In this document: piece after piece, positions 1 to 5,959 of the stretch | Layout: each line of letters opens with the position of its first letter | How positions within the stretch are numbered: position 1 is the stretch's first letter | DNA from: Lentisphaeria bacterium | GTDB lineage: Bacteria; Verrucomicrobiota; Lentisphaeria; Victivallales; UBA1829 | Reading direction: 5' to 3' | NCBI GenBank assembly: GCA_017623265.1 | Contig: JAGAPM010000214.1 | Span: forward strand, 1-13,308 | DNA length: 13,308 nt | The notes under the pieces: generated by a model | Told to the model about the DNA's origin: nothing | Seen by the model: the letters and a program-made list of their open reading frames with translations, nothing else | The model's database searches: none | Position numbers and translations under genes: made by a program

Positions 1-915
1 GAAAAGATTGCCGGCAAATCCGTAAAGCAGACACACAAAGAACAGCACCACGGTATCCCAGATCATGGTATTGCGGTATCCCCACTTATCCGTAAGTTTC
101 CCGATGGCAGGAGCGGCAAAGACATTGATCAGCGCACAGATCCCCAGCAGCGTTGCCATGGATGCCGTGGAAAAACCGTATTCCTTGATCAGAACAAAAG
201 GAGCAAATGTCAGAAAGATCTGTTTCCGGGCACCGTAAAAAAGTTCCAGTGCGTAGAACTTGTTGAACTTCCGGTTGAAGTAAAGCCGCGGACGCTTGCC
301 GGGAGCATCGGGCGCATCCTTACTGAAGGTGCTGATGGTACTCACCAGCATGAGGACAATGATCACGCCCCACAGTACATTGAACAGAAACGCCTCTGAC
401 CGCTCAAAACAGCGTGTCCCGACGAAAAAGATCCCTGCCACCAGCAGGCTGCCCGCCACGTGACCGAAGTTCATTACGCTGGTGAGAAGCCCCAGTGATT
501 GTCCGGCGCAACCTTGTTTTGCCACCTGCATCGCCACTGCCGCCCGGCTGGGCATAACCAGATGTTCCCCCATACTCCAAATCATGATGAACGCCGTTAC
601 TGCGATCTGATTCGCCGGAATCAGCAGCAAAGCCGCCCCCGCCATGGAGATCATCGTACCGATCCGGATCACTTTCCAGTCGCTGACCTTATGCAGAAGT
701 GCCAGGATCAAAAACAGAGCCAGCCCCGGAAGCTCCCGGAAAAATTCCAGCCAGCCCCGCTCCATGCTGTCCATGTGATAAATATCCGAGAGATAATTGT
801 TGAGAGCCGCGGCGAAACTGCCGATCCCGATCCCCCAGAGGAGAATACTGAAGAAAAAAGCACCGGCGCCGGAATGCGGCTTGAAAGAATCTTTTATCGT
901 GAGCATATTATCCAT
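1..915 (-). CDS. MFS transporter, partial (C-terminus off the left edge)
   Basis: Integral inner-membrane transporter of the major facilitator superfamily, probably importing a sugar, oligosaccharide or related organic solute. The reading frame is open from 915 to base 1 (305 codons seen; family members usually have about 400-450), so the last two or three helices lie outside the window. About nine hydrophobic segments are visible. Residues 272-282 read GKLTDKWGYRN, the MFS loop 8-9 signature, and residues 121-158 have the small-residue-rich pattern of helices 4-5. ATG at 915 is the first start, but ATG at 906 (codon 4) has AGGA 8 nt upstream and may be the real one. It lies 67 nt downstream of an AraC-type regulator gene on the same strand and has its own promoter-like sequence at 943-970. 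The fold assignment is firm; the substrate is unknown. Confidence 0.88.
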   Translation of the reverse strand, partial: MDNMLTIKDSFKPHSGAGAFFFSILLWGIGIGSFAAALNNYLSDIYHMDSMERGWLEFFRELPGLALFLILALLHKVSDWKVIRIGTMISMAGAALLLIPANQIAVTAFIMIWSMGEHLVMPSRAAVAMQVAKQGCAGQSLGLLTSVMNFGHVAGSLLVAGIFFVGTRCFERSEAFLFNVLWGVIIVLMLVSTISTFSKDAPDAPGKRPRLYFNRKFNKFYALELFYGARKQIFLTFAPFVLIKEYGFSTASMATLLGICALINVFAAPAIGKLTDKWGYRNTMIWDTVVLFFVCLLYGFAGNLF

Positions 916-942
916 CCTGTTCTGCTGAAAAAATAGTGCAAT

Positions 943-970
943 AATATACTTCAGAAAATGGAGATTGCAA
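943..970 (-). promoter_or_regulatory. Promoter of the MFS transporter gene
   Basis: On the minus strand, TTGCAA (970-965) and TATATT (948-943) are separated by 16 nt, a good sigma-70-type arrangement in the 67-nt gap between the AraC gene and the MFS start. The predicted 5' UTR is about 20-25 nt. The 12-mer CTGTTGCAATCT spanning the -35 (973-962) recurs exactly across the -35 of the glycosidase operon promoter at 8109-8120. Confidence 0.5.
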
Positions 971-982
971 CAGTGTCCTTTT

Positions 983-1798
983 TTATTCGCCCTGTTTCCG
1001 GAAGAGAGAGGGGCGTACACCGTAACTCTTCTGAAATTCCCGGGCGAATGCCAGACCGGAACTGTAACCGGTCATCATGGCGATTTCCTTGACAGTCAGT
1101 TTGCTGCCGAGGAGCAGTTCCGCTCCTTTTTTCAGGCGCATCTGCAGAAAGTATTGTGCCGGTGTCATCTGGAAATGTTTTTTGAACAGAGTCTGGAGCT
1201 GGTTCAGGGGCAGATTGGTCTGCCGGGCAAGATCTTTCACCGTTACCGGTTCACCGATATGCTGTTCCATGTAACGCAGCACTTCTCCCAGCACCGGCGA
1301 ACGCAGTTTATCAATGCAGCTTCCGGTTTCCAGCAACAGGGTATAGACAGCGGTTGAGACATCAATGGCGTTTTTCTGTTCCCGCAGAACTTTCCGGAGC
1401 AGTTCGATCTGCTGCAGGATCCGTTCCAGTTCATCCGGCTCCGGATGGAGGAGATAAGTCGATCCGAAAAGTTCCTCTGCCAATGGCACGAAGTTGGCTC
1501 CGGTCAGGGTGATAAAGATCTTGCGGAACGTTTTCCCGTTTGCCGGCACCAGCCGATGCCACTCACCGGACGCCAGCAGAGCAATATCGCCCGGGTTCAG
1601 TAAATGGCTGCTGCCCCGGTAGTCCAGTACAGCCTGTCCCTCCAGAATCACTTCCAGCGTGGAAATGGGATGTGGATCATGGATGTGTCCGATGCTCGGG
1701 GATGCCCCGGTCATATCGCACCACAAGGGCGGCATGGGGGAGTCATGCAGATTCCACGAGCTGAAAAAATCCGGGACTATGCTCAAATCATATTCCAT
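983..1798 (-). CDS. AraC-family transcriptional regulator with N-terminal cupin domain
   Basis: Cytoplasmic DNA-binding regulator of 271 residues, the usual length for AraC-type sugar regulators. Residues about 35-95 form a cupin-like effector domain; the stretch around HIHDPHPISTLEVILEGQA and the LNPGDIALLASGEWH segment are typical of AraC-binding/cupin_2 domains. The C-terminal part holds two helix-turn-helix motifs, about 185-209 (VTVKDLARQTNLPLNQLQ) and 235-268 (TVKEIAMMTGYSS then FAREFQKSYGVRPSLFRK). ATG at 1798 has AGGTGA about 6 nt upstream. A good promoter (1829-1857) lies directly upstream and carries a duplicated 9-mer, which suggests autoregulation. It precedes the MFS transporter on the same strand, its most likely target. 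The family is certain; the effector is probably a sugar, by analogy only. Confidence 0.93.
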   Translation of the reverse strand: MEYDLSIVPDFFSSWNLHDSPMPPLWCDMTGASPSIGHIHDPHPISTLEVILEGQAVLDYRGSSHLLNPGDIALLASGEWHRLVPANGKTFRKIFITLTGANFVPLAEELFGSTYLLHPEPDELERILQQIELLRKVLREQKNAIDVSTAVYTLLLETGSCIDKLRSPVLGEVLRYMEQHIGEPVTVKDLARQTNLPLNQLQTLFKKHFQMTPAQYFLQMRLKKGAELLLGSKLTVKEIAMMTGYSSGLAFAREFQKSYGVRPSLFRKQGE

Positions 1799-1817
1799 GA
1801 AATCACCTGTTTTTGAT

Positions 1818-1846
1818 CGGTTTTCAGTAATATAACCCGGTTTTCA
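1818..1846. promoter_or_regulatory. Duplicated 9-mer, candidate operator in the AraC promoter
   Basis: The plus strand reads CGGTTTTCA at 1818-1826 and again, identically, at 1838-1846, a 20-bp phasing of about two helical turns. On the transcribed (minus) strand the first copy sits in the spacer between -35 and -10 and the second at the predicted transcription start. AraC-family proteins often bind direct repeats about 20-21 bp apart, and this position would favour autorepression. That is inference; only the repeat itself is seen. Confidence 0.4.
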
Positions 1847-1857
1847 ACTTTTTTCAA
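1829..1857 (-). promoter_or_regulatory. Promoter of the AraC gene at 983-1798
   Basis: Minus-strand TTGAAA (1857-1852), a 17-nt spacer, and TATATT (1834-1829): both hexamers match the sigma-70 consensus at 5 of 6 positions. The predicted start near 1822 gives a 5' UTR of about 24 nt containing the AGGTGA ribosome binding site. The -35 overlaps the stop codon of the neighbouring MFS remnant (TGA at 1856-1854). Confidence 0.65.
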
Positions 1858-2176
1858 TCTGCATTTCTCTTTTTCAGCACAAGACTGAGGGGAGCGAAGA
1901 TCAGTCCGGCAAAGAGAATGGCAGTTACCAGGAAGTAACTCCGGAATAAATCCGTGCCGCCAGCAGAAATCCCAGCGGCAGAAAGGTATAGCTGAACAGC
2001 TGCAGAGATCCGGTGGCGGAAACGATCGTCTCCGGAATTCCCAGCGACAACGCCAGAAGGATCAGCAATGTTTCGCTGCCGCAGTTCATGGCAAGGGAGC
2101 TGAGAACGCTCTGATCCCGCATGGCTGTCTGGGAAAGACGGCGCTCTTCTGCCGTCAATGTGCGATCAACGGTCAT
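1854..2176 (-). pseudogene. Remnant of an MFS transporter gene (internal deletion plus frame change)
   Basis: The ATG at 2176 overlaps the stop of the beta-helix gene (ATGA, 2176-2173), which is the classic sign of a translationally coupled operon. The product begins like an MFS transporter: a charged N-terminus, then two hydrophobic segments at about residues 30-50 (ETLLILLALSLGIPE) and 56-78 (LFSYTFLPLGFLLAAR). The frame stops at 1925 after 83 codons. Shifted by one base, the downstream sequence encodes another hydrophobic segment ending in basic residues (SYFLVTAILFAGLIFA, then PLSLVLKKRNAD) and stops at 1854, like the end of an MFS protein. Helices 3 to about 11 are missing, so about 105 codons remain of an expected 400 or more. 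Alternatives are an intact 83-residue two-helix protein or a sequencing error in a small three-helix protein. I favour decay after a deletion. Confidence 0.65.
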
Positions 2177-4221
2177 TCAACTGCGTCCACCGTTTCTTCA
2201 AAGCCGTAATCACGCAGGATCGAATCTTCTTTCAGGGTGAAGTCGAAGTTTTCCATGTCCCTGAAGCCCGGATCGGCAAAGATGGAATGGCGGTCAAAGC
2301 CTGCTTCCTGCCACTGTTTCATGGTCAGTTCACGGGCTTCATTGGCATCATTGTCATAGTAGTAACCGAAGAATTTTTTCTTTTTTCCGGAGATATCGTA
2401 GTATATATTGCCGTCCGCATAGACTTTCTTATTTACAAAGAGGTCTTTCGTTTTCAGCTGGGCAGAAGTCCGGTTGTCCGTGATAAACACATTATTGATG
2501 AACGAGATCGCCTTGCTGTGTTTTTCGCCGGGTACCTGATATCCCTGGAAGTTGGAGTCGTGGCTTACTACCCACGCAGAGCTGTTGTTGAACGCAAAAA
2601 TGTTCCAGCGGACAATGTTTTCTCTGCCGTAATGCTGGTGGTATCCGTTGCAGTCGCACTTGTAGACCACGTTCCGTTCCAGCACAATGTGGGAGGAGCC
2701 TTCATCCGTGTAAAGTCCCCAGCCCCCGTAATAACGGCTGGAAATGTGGTGGATCGTGTTCCCCCAGACCCGGGTCCCCGGCTGGATGCCCAGCAGATAC
2801 ACCCCGCCCATATCGGAGAGGATCTTTTTACCCAGATCGTGAATGTGATTGTGGTGGATCCGGATCTCCCGTGCGGCGGAATTGGCGTAGCCCCAGACCC
2901 AGCCGCAGGAAATACCGGAATAGTAGAGGTCATGGATATGATTATCTTCCAGCAGGCAGCCCCACGCGTGCTGGGTGATGATTCCGATGGATGCCAGATA
3001 GAACTGACCGCAATCGTGGATGTGGTTGCCCTTGATAATGATCTTGGTCACCTGAAGTGCCGGTTCTTTCTGTTCTGTCGCATAGTTCACGCCGTTCAGA
3101 ATGAAGCCACCGCCGCCCAGATTATGCAAATGGTTGTTCCGGAAAGTCAGGCGGGTACAAGCCTGATATGCCTGAACACCGTACCAGGAACAGCCGCAGA
3201 TCTCGCAGTCCTCCACCACGCAGTCCGACGCATGATCGAAGAACAGGACCCCGGGCAGATGGGTCGCACCCTGTGCGCCTGCATAGAAATCTTTTTTCCG
3301 GGGATCGCCGGGGCGTTCCTTGCTGAAAGGCAGCGTGGCGAAGCCGGTATCGTGCAGGTCCAGACCCTGTCCGCTGTTGTTCTTTCCGGCGCCGAAAAGG
3401 GGCATATAGTTACCGCCGCCCCGGAAGATCAGCCCCTTGAGCGTCACATTCCGCACACCGGAATCAAACCGGGCGAGGGTGCCGATCATGGGGATCTCGG
3501 CAACGAAGGATTTTTTCTTCTTTTCCGGGATGTAAAAGAGTTCCCGGGTATTCCGGTCAAAATAATATTCCCCCGGTTCAGAGAGTGCTTCTCGCACATT
3601 GGAGAAGTAATATTCTGTATTCGCTTTTTGTGCGACGTACCGGATGCAGGAATCGGTGACGATCTTCCGCTCTTCCGCATCAAATGACTCGATCTTGAAA
3701 TATTCCCCGATCCACAGGTGGGTCATGGTGATCCGGATATTCTGCGGATCGTACCATTCGGGGTTGAAATCTCCTTCTTCGTAATGAAAGTTATCGTAGT
3801 CGTATGCCCCGGTGGAAAAGCCGGTGCGTTCATCGGTCACACGCAGAAAGTCGGTTTTCGGATAACGGGCAGGCTGTGCCGGTTTTCCATCCACATAGAA
3901 GAAAGGCAGGTCCTTGATCTCCGGCGGCAGCACGGTGCGGAGCGCGGAAACGCCGTTGATTTTGCACTTGGTCCAGCCGGTGACTTCCATTGCACCGGAA
4001 AGAACAGGCTTTTCACCTTCTGCCGACTCGATCGTAACGGGAAATTCTTCGGAAAAATGAAGCGGCTGAGTGAGACGGTATGTTCCTTCATGGACCACGA
4101 TTTTTACCGGCAGTTCCAGATCACCGCAGGCGAACAGATTTTTCATCCGGTTATATGCCTTCTGAATATCGGGGTAGATCGTGTCCCCTTCCCACTTGCC
4201 ATCATAAACGTGAATGATCAT
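2173..4221 (-). CDS. Right-handed parallel beta-helix protein, GH141-like putative glycosidase
   Basis: Probable cytoplasmic glycoside hydrolase acting on imported plant-type oligosaccharides. The 682 residues include an N-terminal strand region (VVHEGTYRLTQPLHFS, about 42-57), a segment FFYVDGKPAQPARYPK (107-122) that matches the conserved VNGK-AR-P pattern of GH141-type proteins, and from about 255 a long beta-helix. Its coils repeat an asparagine-ladder motif: NHLHNLGGGG, NHIHDCG, NHIHDLYYSGI, NHIHDLGKK and NTIHHI between about 363 and 494, followed by GGWGLYTDEGSS (499-510), whose acidic pair is a possible active-site element. There is no signal peptide. ATG at 4221 has CAGGAG 7 nt upstream. 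The gene has its own promoter (4268-4296) with a phased direct repeat behind it, and it overlaps the downstream MFS remnant. GH141 includes fucosidase and xylanase activities; neither can be assigned here. The fold is very likely, the family likely. Confidence 0.8.
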   Translation of the reverse strand: MIIHVYDGKWEGDTIYPDIQKAYNRMKNLFACGDLELPVKIVVHEGTYRLTQPLHFSEEFPVTIESAEGEKPVLSGAMEVTGWTKCKINGVSALRTVLPPEIKDLPFFYVDGKPAQPARYPKTDFLRVTDERTGFSTGAYDYDNFHYEEGDFNPEWYDPQNIRITMTHLWIGEYFKIESFDAEERKIVTDSCIRYVAQKANTEYYFSNVREALSEPGEYYFDRNTRELFYIPEKKKKSFVAEIPMIGTLARFDSGVRNVTLKGLIFRGGGNYMPLFGAGKNNSGQGLDLHDTGFATLPFSKERPGDPRKKDFYAGAQGATHLPGVLFFDHASDCVVEDCEICGCSWYGVQAYQACTRLTFRNNHLHNLGGGGFILNGVNYATEQKEPALQVTKIIIKGNHIHDCGQFYLASIGIITQHAWGCLLEDNHIHDLYYSGISCGWVWGYANSAAREIRIHHNHIHDLGKKILSDMGGVYLLGIQPGTRVWGNTIHHISSRYYGGWGLYTDEGSSHIVLERNVVYKCDCNGYHQHYGRENIVRWNIFAFNNSSAWVVSHDSNFQGYQVPGEKHSKAISFINNVFITDNRTSAQLKTKDLFVNKKVYADGNIYYDISGKKKKFFGYYYDNDANEARELTMKQWQEAGFDRHSIFADPGFRDMENFDFTLKEDSILRDYGFEETVDAVE

Positions 4222-4267
4222 GTTTTTTCTCCTGATTTTGTTTGCGTATGGCGGCTTCTGTGATAAA

Positions 4268-4296
4268 AATATATCGCAACAGAGCAGAGTTTACAA
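4268..4296 (-). promoter_or_regulatory. Promoter of the beta-helix gene
   Basis: Minus-strand TTGTAA (4296-4291), a 17-nt spacer and TATATT (4273-4268). The weak -35 (4 of 6) suits an activator-dependent promoter. The predicted start near 4261 leaves a 5' UTR of about 40 nt ending in the CAGGAG ribosome binding site. CTGTTGCGAT at 4282-4273, in the spacer, resembles the CTGTTGCAAT shared by two other promoters in the window. Confidence 0.5.
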
Positions 4297-4311
4297 CCGC
4301 TTTTCAGCGAA

Positions 4312-4346
4312 AAAAAGAGATGTAACCCGGCAAAAAGGAGATGTAA
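4312..4346. promoter_or_regulatory. 21-bp-phased direct repeat, candidate AraC-family operator
   Basis: On the plus strand AAAAAGAGATGTAA (4312-4325) is followed by AAAAGGAGATGTAA (4333-4346): 13 of 14 positions match at an exact 21-bp period. Relative to the predicted start near 4261 the copies lie at about -51 to -64 and -72 to -85, upstream of the weak -35. Two same-face half-sites at this spacing are the hallmark of AraC-type activator binding, as with the araI half-sites of E. coli. Which regulator binds is not shown; either AraC protein in the window is a candidate. Confidence 0.5.
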
Positions 4347-4365
4347 AACAGAACGTTATGGTTTG

Positions 4366-4824
4366 TCAGAGTTCCTTGCGGAAACGGTAATGGAGATTTT
4401 CCGGAACCAGTGGTGTTGGAGCTGCTTCCCGGTCGATCTCAACATAACCCAGCTTCCGGTAAAACGCCGGAGCCTGAAAGGTATTGGTCGTGAGTTCAAC
4501 CGCCGTGATGCCATCTGCCTTGACACGCTGCTCCAGTTCATCGAACAGCCGTTTGCCCCAACCGGTTCCCCGCAGACAATCGCTGATATAGGCAAAGTCC
4601 ACAAAGATTTGCGGCGTTTCTGTTCCCATCCGGTGCCAGACAATTCCCCCGCAACAGGAACCGTCTTTCCCGCGCAAAATCAGAGCGCAGGTATCTTCCG
4701 GGACGGAAGGCTTCAGCCCTTCGATCCGGTTATGTCCGCTCCGGGAGAGATTGAACGTGTACAGCGCATCATGAATCTGACAGATGTCTTGAAAGTCCGT
4801 GCTGAAAACGATCTTGCAGTCCAT
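4366..4824 (-). CDS. GNAT family N-acetyltransferase
   Basis: Cytoplasmic acetyl-CoA-dependent N-acetyltransferase of 152 residues, a normal size for the GNAT family. Motif A, the acetyl-CoA pyrophosphate loop, is seen as CLRGTGWGKRL (83-93), preceded by the strand VDFAYISD (75-82). Motif B reads VELTTNTFQAPAFYRKLGY (109-127), where Tyr122 sits at the usual general-acid position. The ATG at 4824 is preferred over an in-frame start at 4965, because the extension overlaps the metallophosphoesterase gene and has no GNAT-like sequence. The stop codon of that gene (4831-4829) is only 4 nt upstream, so the two are probably translated together as the last genes of the 4366-8053 operon. The substrate is unknown: an amino sugar, or an amine released from the degraded compound, are guesses. 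Confidence 0.85.
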   Translation of the reverse strand: MDCKIVFSTDFQDICQIHDALYTFNLSRSGHNRIEGLKPSVPEDTCALILRGKDGSCCGGIVWHRMGTETPQIFVDFAYISDCLRGTGWGKRLFDELEQRVKADGITAVELTTNTFQAPAFYRKLGYVEIDREAAPTPLVPENLHYRFRKEL

Positions 4825-4828
4825 GGAC

Positions 4829-5941
4829 TTACTTCTTTCTCGGAAGGATTTCTTCCCCGACGACCTGTTTTTCCTGATTCGTGTACTGAACCAGGATCTG
4901 ATCTTCAGAAAGGGTAATGGCACCGCCGGTGAATTCGCTCCGGTCCTTCGTGGGCTTGGAGGCAACGATCACCGGGCAGGGCGTGCCTTTGTTGTCCCGT
5001 TCATCGCCTTCATGGATCACATACAACTGGTGCATGTGCCCGCTGATGATTACATCCGGCTTCACCGTTTCCTTGAGGATATTGCACCATTCCGTGTAAA
5101 GTTCTTCTTCAATATCAAAAGGCTTCGGCATATTCTGCGGGAACGGCACGTGGCTGGTGACGATTCTGTACTTTACGCCCGGTGCGGCATATTCGTGTTC
5201 CGGATCGGCAGCGACTTTTTTCAGAAATTCTGTTTCCCGGCGGCGGAAGTCTTCGCAGCAGATGGTCCAGCCGTATTCATTGCTGCTGTCCGCCTTGTCT
5301 TCGCCGCAATCCAGCACGATCCCCCACAGGGGACCGAGACGGAACGTGTAGTAGGAAACGCCCTTGTTGCAGGCGGTGTATTCCGGCAGTTTTTCGGCGT
5401 AGATCCCCCGGGTGTCATGGTTCCCGCGGGAGAAAACCACGGGGACGGATCCGCCGGTGATCTTCCCGGCGATCTCATGGATCGTGCGGAAGTTTTCCAC
5501 ATTGCCGCTGTCTTCCGGCACGTCTCCGTTCAGCAGAAGCAGGTCCAGCTGATCCCCGAAGAATGCGCCGGCTTTCACGGGCGATTCGATCCGGTTGTGA
5601 GCGTCTGCCACCTGATAGATCCGCACATCCGGACCGGTCACCGGACGGAAGGGCAGGGTGAAGGAAAAGACATCGGAAAGGTCGGAGAAATAAGGTTTCC
5701 GTTCGTTTACGATTCGCCAGCAGATGGTGTATTCTTTTGCGTCATCCAGTAATGCCATCGGTACGTGCATCTGATGAGTCATGGAGCTGGAGCGCAGGAT
5801 CCCGTTGGAGTCATCGTAGAAATTTTTTCCGCCCACAGTAACCCACATAACACATTCTTTGCATACGGGAACAAAGATCTGGTATTCACGGTCAACGGCG
5901 TAGACTGCGGGAGCGGTCGTAAAGAGTTCGGGAAGGTTCAT
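4829..5941 (-). CDS. Metallophosphoesterase (calcineurin-like phosphatase)
   Basis: Dinuclear-metal phosphoesterase of 370 residues. The full motif series is present: Asp113-x-His115 (VADAHNR), Gly139-Asp140 (LLNGD), GNHD at 173-176, His264 (VTSHVPF) and GHMH at 301-304. Residues 1 to about 100 form an all-beta domain resembling the fibronectin-like N-terminal domain of purple acid phosphatases, so the two-domain layout is like theirs. No signal peptide or membrane segment is visible, which points to the cytoplasm. ATG at 5941 has AGGA about 10 nt upstream. The upstream gene ends 18 nt before it and the GNAT gene follows after 4 nt, so it is the middle gene of an operon. It could remove phosphate or cleave a phosphodiester from an imported glycan or its breakdown product; the substrate is not known. 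The family call is secure. Confidence 0.92.
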   Translation of the reverse strand: MNLPELFTTAPAVYAVDREYQIFVPVCKECVMWVTVGGKNFYDDSNGILRSSSMTHQMHVPMALLDDAKEYTICWRIVNERKPYFSDLSDVFSFTLPFRPVTGPDVRIYQVADAHNRIESPVKAGAFFGDQLDLLLLNGDVPEDSGNVENFRTIHEIAGKITGGSVPVVFSRGNHDTRGIYAEKLPEYTACNKGVSYYTFRLGPLWGIVLDCGEDKADSSNEYGWTICCEDFRRRETEFLKKVAADPEHEYAAPGVKYRIVTSHVPFPQNMPKPFDIEEELYTEWCNILKETVKPDVIISGHMHQLYVIHEGDERDNKGTPCPVIVASKPTKDRSEFTGGAITLSEDQILVQYTNQEKQVVGEEILPRKK

Positions 5942-5959
5942 TTTTTTCGTTTCCTGTTG

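Noticed and set aside
499..936. A 145-codon plus-strand open frame
   Set aside because: It is antisense to the MFS transporter, which is open to the window edge and shows MFS motifs. The plus-strand product is rich in His, Pro and Arg, typical of a shadow frame.
2158..3687. A 509-codon open frame on the plus strand
   Set aside because: It lies wholly antisense to the beta-helix gene, whose repeated NHIH coils and family motifs are clear. The plus-strand product has no recognisable domain, and antisense open frames are expected with this codon bias.
4825..4965. N-terminal extension of the GNAT gene to an upstream ATG at 4965
   Set aside because: The extension overlaps the end of the metallophosphoesterase gene, is rich in Arg, Ser and Pro, and lies outside the GNAT domain, which begins at 4824.
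4799..5752. A 317-codon open frame on the plus strand
   Set aside because: It is antisense to the metallophosphoesterase gene, which carries a full set of metal-binding motifs; the plus-strand product has none.
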